Assembly (NCBI RefSeq): GCF_023156385.1
Contig: NZ_JAKZAK010000015.1
Span: 62,001 to 126,000, forward strand
Source: Marinobacter xestospongiae
GTDB taxonomy: Bacteria; Pseudomonadota; Gammaproteobacteria; Pseudomonadales; Oleiphilaceae
Length of the DNA stretch: 64,000 nt
Direction: 5' to 3'
Shown here: positions 44,327 through 52,348 of the stretch, piece by piece
Layout: the number at the start of each line of letters is the position of its first letter
Numbering within the stretch: position 1 is the stretch's first letter
Notes under the pieces: generated by a model
Databases searched by the model: none
The model's input: the letters and a program-made list of their open reading frames with translations, nothing else
What the model was told of the DNA's origin: nothing
Translations under genes and position numbers: made by a program

Positions 44327-47158
44327 TCACGAGGTCACAATCACCCGAATTCCCTCCAGGCTGAGCGTGGCCCGGGCCAGGGCGTCCTCACTCGCCGCCA
44401 GCTGGTCGCGGAAGAACGCCACTTCCTCGTCACGAATCGCCGGATTGGCGCGCTGCAACGCCTCCAGACGGCGGATTTCCGGTTCAAAGAACGCCCGCAC
44501 CCGCTTCTGTGACTGTTCCCGCAGGCTCTCAAGATGGCCATCGGCCAGGGTTTCAGCGTGATCCACCATGGTTTCCACTTCCGCCCGCACCTTGGGCACC
44601 ACCGCCTGGGCGGTGCGTCGGCGGATGTTGGAGCACAGACCGTTGAGACGATCGTGGGGCAGGATCTCGGACAGGTCACGGCCATTCACGTCCACCAACA
44701 GCCGCAGCGGAGACAGCGGCAGGTAACGGGACAGCTGCAGCGCCGCCGGGGCTGGACAATGCACCTTGAACAGTGCCTCCAGCATCAGCGTTCCCGGTGC
44801 CACCCCCTTGACCGACATGCTTGCCAGCGCCGCCTTGCCCAGATCGGTAGTAGTCACCGACTCCAGAACGCCCGCCACCAGCGGGTGCTCCCAGCTCATG
44901 AACGCCATGTCCTCTCGTTCCAGCGCCTGCTGGCGGTTCCAGGTTACGGTCAGACCATCTTCCGGCAGATCCGGCACATGGCCGGTGTTGCGCTGCTCGC
45001 TGGGCTTGAGAATGTCGGCATGTTCGGAGTGGTCTTCCACATCCACGCCGAGGATATCGAAGGCCTCCATCATGAAGTCCCGCACCCGCTCCGGCGCTTC
45101 CTCTTCCTCAATTCGGGCAATCAGTGCCTCTGCCTGGGGGCGACGGCAGGAGTTGAGTTCAATCAGCGCGTCACGGCCGCTGTGCAACAGCGCGCGGAGA
45201 CGCTGGGCCTCGTCATGGGAGGCCGCCACCAGCGCGTCCAGATCCCCTTCCCCATCGATCACCGCCTGCCATTGCGTCGCAACCGTTTCCTTCACCGCAA
45301 CGCCAACGGCACAGCTCTCGGCGAAGGCATTGAGCCCTTCATGGAACCAGCGGAACTGGCGTTCCTGCACCGTTCCCTGCAGATAGGGAATGTGAATGCG
45401 GATGGTCTCCGCCTGCCCGATGCGATCCAGGCGCCCGATGCGCTGTTCCAGCAGGTCCGGGTTCTCCGGCAGGTCGAACAGCACCAGGTGATGGGCAAAC
45501 TGGAAATTGCGACCCTCACTGCCGATCTCGGAACAGATCAGCGCCTGGGCGCCCTGTTCGGTCTCGCCGAAGTAGGCGGCGGCACGGTCACGCTCCACCA
45601 GCGATAGGTGCTCGTGGAAGGCTGCACTGCGGATGCCGGCACGCAGCTGCAAATAAACCTCCAGCGCCATTGCGGTTTCGGCATGGGCGCAGATCACCAC
45701 CACCTTCTCTTTCTTGAGCGCGGTCAGGGTCTGTTCCAGCCAGGCCACACGGGGATCGGCAGCCAGCCACTCCTCATCGTCCCGGCCGGTTTCCGGGGTC
45801 AGGCCATGGCGACCGTCGCGGCGTTCGTCATACAGCTCAGGACACGCCAACGGCACCGGCTCGGGCTGACGTTGCGGGAAGCCCTGAATCGCCGCCCGGG
45901 TATTACGGAACAGCACCCGCCCGGTACCGTGTCGATCCAGCAGGGCATCAACAATGGCCTGCACCGGCTGTTCGGTTGTCAGCAGGGTGTCGAGCTCATC
46001 CCCCAACCACGCCCGCAGGGTGGTCTGCTGGTCGGCGTCGGGCAGGCCCGGGTTGTCCAGCAGCCCCCGCACCACCTGATTGATGCGTTCGTAATCCTGC
46101 TCCTGGCGCTGGAAGGCCTCCAGGTCATGGAAGCGAGCCGGGTCCAGCAGCCGCAAACGGGCGAAGTGGCTGGCCACCCCCACCTGCTCCGGTGTCGCGG
46201 TCAGCAACAGCAGCCCGCGAACCTGGTCCGCCAGGCGTTCAATGAGTTGGTACTCGGGGCTGGCGGATTCCGGGCTCCAGGCCAGATGGTGGGCTTCGTC
46301 CACCACCAGCAGATCCCAGTCGGCGTCAGCGACATCCTGCTGGGCGGAGCGATTGCGGGTAAGGAAGTCCAGACTGCACAACACCAGCTGCTCGGCCTCA
46401 AACGGGTTGTCCCGTTCCAGCTCAATGTCATCGCTGTCGTAGTCGCTGACGTAATGGTCCTGATCAATGATGGTGAAGCGCAGGTTGAAGCGCCGCAGCA
46501 TTTCCACCAACCACTGGTGCACCAGCGAATCCGGCACCACAATCAGCACCCGGCGGGCGCGCTCGGTGTGCAGCTGATAATGGACGATCAGCCCCGCCTC
46601 GATGGTCTTGCCCAGGCCAACCTCGTCCGCCAGCAGCACCCGCGGTGCAAACCGGCTGGCGACCTCGTGGGCTATGTGGATCTGGTGGGGCAGATGTTGG
46701 GTACGGGCACCAATCAGGCCCTGGGCGGGCGAGCCCCGCAGCCGGTCCAGGTGCTGCATGGAGGCCACCCGCAGCCGGAACGCGCCGTTGCGGTCAAACT
46801 GACCGGCAAACAGCCGCTGGTGCGGGGCCGAAAAATTCACCACGCTGGTGAGTTTGACTTCGGAGATCTGCTGCAGCGTCTCACCGCCGTCATCGGCGTG
46901 GTAAAGCAGAACACCACCAAGGTCTTCCACCGCCCTTACTGTGAACGCCTCGCCGTCGAAGGTTTCAATCTGCTCGCCAATCTGAAACACCACCCGCGAC
47001 AGCGGGGCGTTGTCGATGGCGTAGGTGCGCTCTTCGTCCGCCGCTGGAAACCCGAGCGTAACCCGTCGGCCGGAAACCTCGGTAACGATACCAAGGCCAA
47101 GTCCGGAATCACTGTGGCTGACCCAGCGCTGCCCGACGACAAAATCTGATGTATCCAA
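44327..47158 (-). CDS. rapA: RNA polymerase-associated ATP-dependent helicase RapA
   Basis: RapA is a SWI/SNF ATPase that recycles stalled RNA polymerase. The TTG at 47158, just after GGAGG (4 bases), gives 943 residues starting MDTSDFVVGQRWVSHSDSGL, which agrees with the RapA N-terminus. Walker A is LADEVGLGKTIEAG (about 174-187), the DEAH box is VVDEAHHLAW (about 274-283), and helicase motif VI lies near FDLPENPDLLEQRIGRLDRI. The upstream open frame would translate a tandem repeat and is rejected. It is preceded by cysZ on the same strand. Confidence 0.95.
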   Translation of the reverse strand: MDTSDFVVGQRWVSHSDSGLGLGIVTEVSGRRVTLGFPAADEERTYAIDNAPLSRVVFQIGEQIETFDGEAFTVRAVEDLGGVLLYHADDGGETLQQISEVKLTSVVNFSAPHQRLFAGQFDRNGAFRLRVASMQHLDRLRGSPAQGLIGARTQHLPHQIHIAHEVASRFAPRVLLADEVGLGKTIEAGLIVHYQLHTERARRVLIVVPDSLVHQWLVEMLRRFNLRFTIIDQDHYVSDYDSDDIELERDNPFEAEQLVLCSLDFLTRNRSAQQDVADADWDLLVVDEAHHLAWSPESASPEYQLIERLADQVRGLLLLTATPEQVGVASHFARLRLLDPARFHDLEAFQRQEQDYERINQVVRGLLDNPGLPDADQQTTLRAWLGDELDTLLTTEQPVQAIVDALLDRHGTGRVLFRNTRAAIQGFPQRQPEPVPLACPELYDERRDGRHGLTPETGRDDEEWLAADPRVAWLEQTLTALKKEKVVVICAHAETAMALEVYLQLRAGIRSAAFHEHLSLVERDRAAAYFGETEQGAQALICSEIGSEGRNFQFAHHLVLFDLPENPDLLEQRIGRLDRIGQAETIRIHIPYLQGTVQERQFRWFHEGLNAFAESCAVGVAVKETVATQWQAVIDGEGDLDALVAASHDEAQRLRALLHSGRDALIELNSCRRPQAEALIARIEEEEAPERVRDFMMEAFDILGVDVEDHSEHADILKPSEQRNTGHVPDLPEDGLTVTWNRQQALEREDMAFMSWEHPLVAGVLESVTTTDLGKAALASMSVKGVAPGTLMLEALFKVHCPAPAALQLSRYLPLSPLRLLVDVNGRDLSEILPHDRLNGLCSNIRRRTAQAVVPKVRAEVETMVDHAETLADGHLESLREQSQKRVRAFFEPEIRRLEALQRANPAIRDEEVAFFRDQLAASEDALARATLSLEGIRVIVTS

Positions 47159-47173
47159 AAAACCTCCGATTGC

Positions 47174-47216
47174 TTTCTTGCCAGTACTTTCTTGCTCGCA
47201 CTTTCTTGCCAGTACT
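47174..47216. repeat. Three 14-base tandem repeats between cysZ and rapA
   Basis: Units start at 47174, 47188 and 47202 with sequence TTTCTTGCCAGTAC, TTTCTTGCTCGCAC and TTTCTTGCCAGTAC. On the coding strand the unit reads GTACTGGCAAGAAA. They lie just upstream of the rapA ribosome site, in the same sort of place as the arrays upstream of the response regulator. Confidence 0.9.
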
Positions 47217-47231
47217 CTTTGACTGGCCTGA

Positions 47232-47996
47232 TCAGGCTTGCGTTTGCTTTTCCAGAGACAACTGGGGTTCTCGCACCCAGTAGGCGGTCGCACCACACAC
47301 CGCGGCCGGCACGACAAACAGGTTCAGAATCGGCACCATCGCCCCCAGCGACACCGGCAGGCCAAACCCGAGGGCGGACAGCCGCTGCTGTGCCAGCCGC
47401 TGACGCAGCAGCGGGAAGCTCATGCGATGGTTGTCGGCGGGATAATCCACGTACTGCAGTGCCATCATCCAGCTGTTGAACAGGAACCACAGCACCGCCA
47501 CCACCAGGTTGACCACCGGAATCAGACCAAGGATGAGCAACCCGAGGGCCCGGGGCAGGTAATAGAGAATCTTCTGCACTTCGCGCCAGAGCGCGCGTGG
47601 GATGTCTTTGATGATCTGGGCCCAGCCGCCGTCCACCCCGACCTCCTGGCCGGTCAGGTGCTTCTCGGTCAGTTCCGCCAGATAGCCATAGAAGGGGGAG
47701 CCAATCAGGTTGGCCACAATCACAAAACCATAGGCCAGCATCAGCAGGATCACGCCGCCGTAAAGCAGCCACAGCAACCAGTCGAGGCTTTGCAGCCAGC
47801 TCCAGTCGGGCAGCCAGCCCATGGCGGTTGCGATGAATACAGAAAAGATATCAGCCAGAAAAACGAACAGGGTGGCAAAGAGCAGGATGTTGAGCACCAA
47901 CGGGATCACGACAAACAGTCGCAGCCCCGGTTGGCGAATCAGACGAAACCCTTCTGCCAGATACCCCAGCCCGTGAAAGAAGTTGCCTTTGAGCAT
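47232..47996 (-). CDS. cysZ: Sulfate transporter CysZ family
   Basis: The ATG at 47996 gives a 254-residue membrane protein of the CysZ/EI24 family, sulfate permeases that feed cysteine synthesis. It has several long hydrophobic segments (for example LFVVIPLVLNILLFATLFVF) and the family motifs GSPFYGYLAELTEKHLTGQE and YVDYPADNHRMSFPLLRQ. Length matches CysZ. An upstream in-frame start (48047) is less likely because the alternate begins outside the conserved LKGNFFHGLGYLAEGF start. Confidence 0.93.
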   Translation of the reverse strand: MLKGNFFHGLGYLAEGFRLIRQPGLRLFVVIPLVLNILLFATLFVFLADIFSVFIATAMGWLPDWSWLQSLDWLLWLLYGGVILLMLAYGFVIVANLIGSPFYGYLAELTEKHLTGQEVGVDGGWAQIIKDIPRALWREVQKILYYLPRALGLLILGLIPVVNLVVAVLWFLFNSWMMALQYVDYPADNHRMSFPLLRQRLAQQRLSALGFGLPVSLGAMVPILNLFVVPAAVCGATAYWVREPQLSLEKQTQA

Positions 47997-48089
47997 GGTA
48001 TGAGGTTCTCCGCCGGTGATAACCGCGATGACAGTAACGGGGCGCAAAGCATATCATGTTGTGCCAGCGCCCACAGCCCGAGGAGTCCC

Positions 48090-48503
48090 ATGTCCGCACT
48101 GAAACAGCGCCTTGGCGCCCTGCTGGCACAACCGTCGATCTGGCGCCTGGCGTTGGTGGTGTCACTGCTGGCTATTCTGGTCCTGGCCACCATCCGCTCC
48201 GGCCCGGCGCTGCCGGTCGCCCACGGTGACAAAATCAATCACGTCCTGGCGTTCGTTGAACTGACCCTGCTGGCACACCTTGGCTGGCCAGCGGCGCGAG
48301 CCTGGTATGCTGCGCTCTGGCTGCTGGGCTACGGCCTGTTGATCGAGCTGGCCCAGGCACAACTGCACTATCGCAGCTTCGGTCTGGATGACCTGGTTGC
48401 TGACCTGATCGGCATTATTTTGGGGCTGACCGGCTGGGTCGGACTGGACTGGCTGAAACGCACTCTGAACACCTCGTCCGCCCATTGCGACAATGGCTCA
48501 TAG
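48090..48503 (+). CDS. VanZ-like membrane protein
   Basis: The ATG at 48090, preceded by GAGGAG 7 bases upstream, gives 137 residues. Four hydrophobic segments and the motif PVAHGDKINHVLAFVELTLL with RSFGLDDLVADLIGIILG match the VanZ-like family. Function is unknown. It ends 3 bases before the GacA-type site of the small RNA. Confidence 0.85.
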   Translation: MSALKQRLGALLAQPSIWRLALVVSLLAILVLATIRSGPALPVAHGDKINHVLAFVELTLLAHLGWPAARAWYAALWLLGYGLLIELAQAQLHYRSFGLDDLVADLIGIILGLTGWVGLDWLKRTLNTSSAHCDNGS

Positions 48504-48506
48504 CGG

Positions 48507-48524
48507 TGTAAGCCTTTTCCTACA
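48507..48524 (+). promoter_or_regulatory. GacA-type upstream activating site
   Basis: TGTAAG-CCTTTT-CCTACA matches the GacA consensus TGTAAG-N6-CTTACA with one mismatch. It is about 180 bases before the predicted start of the GGA-rich RNA, the distance known for rsmY/rsmZ genes of Pseudomonas. Confidence 0.85.
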
Positions 48525-48680
48525 TGCGAGTAAGTCTTTTCGGCAATCACCCGTGCGCAAGAGCACAGCAGGCTGTCAGCCGAACAGCAAGCAATTGTTA
48601 TTTAGTGCAAAATTTTTTGATCGGAAAAATCGCTCAGCATTCGAACAGCGGCTGTCACACAAACATCAAAAGGGTATTGC

Positions 48681-48686
48681 TATAGT
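48681..48686 (+). promoter_or_regulatory. Possible -10 of the small RNA promoter
   Basis: TATAGT at 48681-48686 fits a -10 element with initiation near 48692. No good -35 is present, as expected for a promoter that depends on an activator bound upstream. Confidence 0.55.
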
Positions 48687-48691
48687 GAAGC

Positions 48692-48922
48692 TGTCACGGA
48701 CGACAGGGAAAAGGAAGACGCTTGGAGGCACCCCCGCACCGGACGCGGAGAGAAGCAGGGATACAGGGAAGACAGGCTTAAGGGATAATGATTGGATCGC
48801 TGGCTAGGAAGCTGGCGCCACGGAGCTGGCGATTGGACAGAGCGGCAACAGGATGTTGCCAGGACGCAAGGACGCGGCAACTGTTCCGACGAGGACAACC
48901 CCAAGGGGTTGTCCTTTTTTTT
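48692..48922 (+). ncRNA. Csr/Rsm-sequestering small RNA (CsrB/RsmZ type)
   Basis: About 230 bases contain roughly 17 GGA motifs, many in loops: CTGTC-ACGGAC-GACAG, CCGC-ACCGGAC-GCGG, CGCCA-CGGAGC-TGGCG and GGCAAC-AGGAT-GTTGCC are visible stem-loops with GGA in the loop. Such RNAs bind and titrate CsrA/RsmA. A perfect terminator stem (GGACAACCCC/GGGGTTGTCC) with eight T ends it at 48922, and a GacA-type site lies upstream. There is no open reading frame of note. Start position is inferred from the -10 element. CsrA and GacSA genes lie outside the window. Confidence 0.9.
48893..48922 (+). terminator. Terminator of the small RNA
   Basis: GGACAACCCC and GGGGTTGTCC form a 10-base stem around AA, followed by eight T. 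It ends the GGA-rich RNA and precedes the convergent amphi-Trp gene. Confidence 0.95.
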
Positions 48923-48980
48923 GGCCTGACGCCAGGGTTTTTAGCGGACCTGTCGAATAGTCTGCGACCCAGCCCCCGAC

Positions 48981-49256
48981 TTATTCCTTGCCGTTCACCA
49001 CCAGCTTGCCATCCGAACCGACCGCTTCTTCCGAGTGCCAGGACACCTGGATATCCAGCCGGTCGCGACTGCCCTCGCGGCGCGCGGTCACCTTCAGGTT
49101 CAGCAGCCCCTCCGGATGCAGGGTGATTTCCCCTTCCTCATCACGAAACTCCAGGTTCCCCTTGGCGATGCCCTTGGTAATGGCCTTCAGCAGGCTTTGT
49201 ACGCTCTTGCGATCCTGCAGGGACTGGTGACGGAAGCGGGTCTTGTCGTTGGTCAT
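48981..49256 (-). CDS. Amphi-Trp domain protein, GAK-associated
   Basis: This 91-residue protein matches the amphi-Trp domain (TIGR04354-like as remembered), found in or near GAK loci. It has a charged N-terminus, KGNLEFRDEEGEITLHPEGL (about 32-51), and a C-terminal DIQVSWH with the conserved Trp. Its start overlaps the metallophosphoesterase stop by 4 bases, so it is the last gene of the cluster. Role is unknown. Confidence 0.8.
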   Translation of the reverse strand: MTNDKTRFRHQSLQDRKSVQSLLKAITKGIAKGNLEFRDEEGEITLHPEGLLNLKVTARREGSRDRLDIQVSWHSEEAVGSDGKLVVNGKE

Positions 49257-50554
49257 GGCGCGGCGTGGTTCCTTGGTGACCGGACGTGGGCGATCGAATC
49301 GGCGCTGAACACCTTAGCATAGGGGTAGTCACGGCTGATACCGATGAGCTGGCCCTGGGGCCGGATGATGGTGACGCCGGCACCAATGCCACTGAGCCCT
49401 TCCTTGCGACGGGAATTGCGGTCCAGAGTCACATCCCCCTCCACGTGCAGCAGCCCCTGACGCAGGGTCAGCTGCTGTCCCTGCAGGCGGTTGCGGTGAC
49501 CATGCACCACCGCCCGGATACCCTGCTGCCAGGCCCGCCGCACGCCCGCCTCGCTGAGCGGCCGGTCCACCTTGCGATACTTGGTACGCAGGGCATTGGC
49601 CAGGGCGCCGTAGTAGAACTCGAATGGCTGGTGATGGCTCTGATGGCGGTAGAGCCGATTCAGGCAGGCACTGCCCTTGCGGGCCAGCACCGAGGCCAGG
49701 GTATCGTCCAGTCCGGCGTGGAGAAACAGAAACGCCCCTTCCTGATGCACCAGCTCCATGTCCCGGAAGAACCAGTGGAACTCCCCCTCTGGCTCACAAA
49801 ACAGCTGCAGACAATGGTGGGCAGTGGCATACACCGCCCGAATGTCCAGCCCCGCCAGCGCACAGGCATCTTCAAAGGTGTCCCGCTTCTCCCGCAAGCG
49901 CTTGACCTCCTTATCGATGGCCAGTGGCGGCATCAGCCCCGCCGCAGCCCTAGGGAACTCCCGGAACCAGCGCTCAGCGGGCAGCAGGCGACGGCGGCAC
50001 TCATCGGCGTCCGGCACCCAGGCGGGCAACGACGCCCCAGACAGGTAACTGTCGAACACCTCCCGCAACAGCGGCACCGCCTTGGCGCCCATCCGCACAA
50101 ACAGGTGATCCGTAAGCGGCGAGGCCGGCAGCGCCAGCGCCCGCAACCCCATCAACAGTCGCATGTCGTGATTGCCTGCCAGCAGCTTGACCGACGCTCC
50201 CAGCGCCATCAACCGCCGCACCCGGCGCAGCAACGCCAGGTTGCTGGGCCCCTTGTCCAGACAGTCACCGCCAATGACGAACAGCCCCTCACGCCCCTCA
50301 CGGGTCAGTTGCAGATCATTGTGAACCCACTGCACACCACCGGATATCAGTAATGAGGCATCAAACGCCGCCGCATCGGCATGGGCATCGGAAATAAAGA
50401 AAATCGGCCGACTCGGCCACTGCCACTGCGCCGGCGCCAGGCCTCGTACAGGACCATCGATGGCCCAGGCCTCCCCCCGCGACGGCAGACCTTGGGACGT
50501 GGCGATATGGGACGAGTAGCGGGGCAGCTGCGCACGGGTATGGGGACAAATCAT
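49253..50554 (-). CDS. Metallophosphoesterase, PP2A-like
   Basis: The ATG at 50554 gives 433 residues. All metal-binding motifs of the calcineurin-like family are seen: FISDAHADA (D-x-H), GGDCLDKGPS, LAGNHDMR, FLHAGLDDT and VVHGHRNRL. The middle (about 150-280) is an insertion. The family dephosphorylates proteins or nucleotides; the target is unknown. It lies in the GAK-type cluster, 107 bases after the histidine phosphatase gene. Confidence 0.85.
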   Translation of the reverse strand: MICPHTRAQLPRYSSHIATSQGLPSRGEAWAIDGPVRGLAPAQWQWPSRPIFFISDAHADAAAFDASLLISGGVQWVHNDLQLTREGREGLFVIGGDCLDKGPSNLALLRRVRRLMALGASVKLLAGNHDMRLLMGLRALALPASPLTDHLFVRMGAKAVPLLREVFDSYLSGASLPAWVPDADECRRRLLPAERWFREFPRAAAGLMPPLAIDKEVKRLREKRDTFEDACALAGLDIRAVYATAHHCLQLFCEPEGEFHWFFRDMELVHQEGAFLFLHAGLDDTLASVLARKGSACLNRLYRHQSHHQPFEFYYGALANALRTKYRKVDRPLSEAGVRRAWQQGIRAVVHGHRNRLQGQQLTLRQGLLHVEGDVTLDRNSRRKEGLSGIGAGVTIIRPQGQLIGISRDYPYAKVFSADSIAHVRSPRNHAAP

Positions 50555-50661
50555 GGGGTGACCTGCAGACAATGGCTGTGTGCCCGTTGTATGTCACCTG
50601 GATTGCAGTTTGATGAATGCGGCGCTCAAACGCGTCTTTCAGGTTCCTGCGTCCCGTTAAG

Positions 50662-51366
50662 CTAATCCAGAACGCCAGCCCCTCGTTTACGCACCTTCCA
50701 GTGCCCGGCAACATGGCGCCAGCGGCCCTGGCCATTTGGGGTTGGCCAGTATTCCAGCAGCACCGGATGGGCATGGTACATGCTGAGTCGGGCGATCTGG
50801 GGAAAGCTCAGCACGGCAAGTTGATGGGCTGCGTGGCGGAAGGCGGCGCCGTGACCGACGAACAGTTTGACGGTATCGGCACTGGCCCGCGCGGCCAGTT
50901 CGGCCATGCGCAGTCGCAGGTGTTCAGCCACCCGCTCGCCGGCCTGCATCAGCGACTCGGCACCGGGTAAGGGCAGGCGAAAATGGCTGTTGGACTTCCA
51001 GTCCGCGGGCAGTGGCGGACAGCGTGGATCGTCGGCTACCGCCTGTTCGATCTGTGCCAGGGTCAGATTGGCGGCACTGCCGAGGCCGCGCTCGGCCAGT
51101 GCGGCAAAGCTTGCCACCGCCGGTGGCCCGAGCTGGGCGTTGGCGATAATGCTGGCGGTCTGCCACGCCCGCAGCTGCTCGGAACTGTCGATCTCTGGCG
51201 CCAGTTGCCAGCGCTCCCGCTGCCGCTGATCGGCGACCGCCAAAGCCGCGCTCTCGGCCTGGGCCCGGCCCTGCGGGTTCAGGGCAAAGGGCTGGTGGGC
51301 GCTGGGAGTATCCGGCAGCTGGGCGTAATCACCGTGGCGAATCAGGGCAGCAAACAGGCGGGGCAT
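50662..51366 (-). CDS. Histidine phosphatase superfamily protein
   Basis: This 234-residue protein has an N-terminal RHG motif (ALIRHGDY, His at about 11) and a second catalytic His in LFVGHGAAFRH (about 167-177). These are the marks of the phosphoglycerate mutase-like phosphatase family. It lies 1 base from the SixA-NUDIX gene, in the GAK-type cluster. Substrate is unknown. Confidence 0.85.
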   Translation of the reverse strand: MPRLFAALIRHGDYAQLPDTPSAHQPFALNPQGRAQAESAALAVADQRQRERWQLAPEIDSSEQLRAWQTASIIANAQLGPPAVASFAALAERGLGSAANLTLAQIEQAVADDPRCPPLPADWKSNSHFRLPLPGAESLMQAGERVAEHLRLRMAELAARASADTVKLFVGHGAAFRHAAHQLAVLSFPQIARLSMYHAHPVLLEYWPTPNGQGRWRHVAGHWKVRKRGAGVLD

Positions 51367-51367
51367 G

Positions 51368-52348
51368 TCAGTTCAGCAGCCGCGTCAGCTTGGTAATGAA
51401 ACGCCCCAGCTCGGGCTGCCGCACCTGCTGGCTGGCCCGGACCGGCGATAACCACTGGCGTCCCCGCTGACGCTCCTGCCACTCGGGCTCGGGCAACTGC
51501 TCCGTCACCTCCAGGGCGTAGACGGTGACCTCGCACCAACTGCCCCACTTGGCCTGGCGATACTGCCCCAAAGCCGGCAACTGGACCTGACCGCGAATGC
51601 CCGCTTCCTGCTCCGCTTCGCGACAGGCGGAAGCAATGTCACTGAGCCCCGGCTCCACAATGCCCTTGGGCACACTCAAATGGCGCCCGCTGCTGGAACC
51701 GATCAGCAGGATCTCCAGCTGACCGTCCAGATAACGGTAGGGAATCACCGCCGATTGACGGTAGTAGTAGGCCGGTCGCTGTCGCCATTCGTCCACAGCC
51801 TGGCCATGGGGAAAGGGAAACTCACTGGACAGCGCCCTGGCGCGCACGATGCGCTGCAGTTCCGCGGTGCCCGGCGCCAGCTCGGACCAGGCGCCCTGAA
51901 ACCGCAACTGGGCCAGGGTGGCGGTGGGCATCAGCTTACCGTCCTCCGGTGTCGCCGGTGGCTGCGCCGGCAGCACCCGTACCAGCTGCTCCAGACCGGG
52001 GTTGTGACCCACCAGCAGCAGCCGTTCGGTGCTGTCCGGCGTCTTCGCCAATACCGCCAGCAGATCCTCGACGCTGGCCATGTACAGCTGGCGATCGGTT
52101 TCCACCTCTGCCACCGTGTGCCCCATGGCCTTGACGCACTTCTCCGCCGTGGCCAGCGCGCGCTCGGCAGGTGACGCCAGAATCTGGTCCGGCTCCAGCG
52201 CCTGCTCCTGCAGCCAGGCCCCTATGCGCTGAGCCCCCAGCTTGCCGCGTTTTTTCAGCGGCCGGTCGTAGTCAGCCACCGGCTCACGCCAGTCGGACTT
52301 GCCGTGGCGCAGCAGCAACAGCTCGCGGGCTCCGGCCGCCTGAGTCAT
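51368..52348 (-). CDS. SixA-like phosphatase fused to a NUDIX domain
   Basis: The 326-residue product has an N-terminal SixA-like histidine phosphatase domain (1-160: LLRHGKSDW at about 13 and LLVGHNPGLEQ). A linker leads to a NUDIX domain (about 195-320). The Nudix box region, PKGIVEPGLSDIASACREAE then QEAGI, lacks one of the usual acidic residues (Gln in the REUxEE core and Leu at the first Glu), so activity is uncertain. It overlaps the HprK-like gene by 4 bases. Confidence 0.85.
   Translation of the reverse strand: MTQAAGARELLLLRHGKSDWREPVADYDRPLKKRGKLGAQRIGAWLQEQALEPDQILASPAERALATAEKCVKAMGHTVAEVETDRQLYMASVEDLLAVLAKTPDSTERLLLVGHNPGLEQLVRVLPAQPPATPEDGKLMPTATLAQLRFQGAWSELAPGTAELQRIVRARALSSEFPFPHGQAVDEWRQRPAYYYRQSAVIPYRYLDGQLEILLIGSSSGRHLSVPKGIVEPGLSDIASACREAEQEAGIRGQVQLPALGQYRQAKWGSWCEVTVYALEVTEQLPEPEWQERQRGRQWLSPVRASQQVRQPELGRFITKLTRLLN

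Noticed and set aside
45608..47149. A 513-codon plus-strand frame
   Set aside because: It is antisense to rapA and has no recognisable domain.
47159..47317. N-terminal extension of RapA
   Set aside because: The TTG at 47158 has a ribosome site and agrees with RapA starts; the extension covers repeat DNA and the cysZ end.
49286..50353. A 355-codon plus-strand frame
   Set aside because: It is antisense to the metallophosphoesterase gene, with Gln/His-rich shadow composition.
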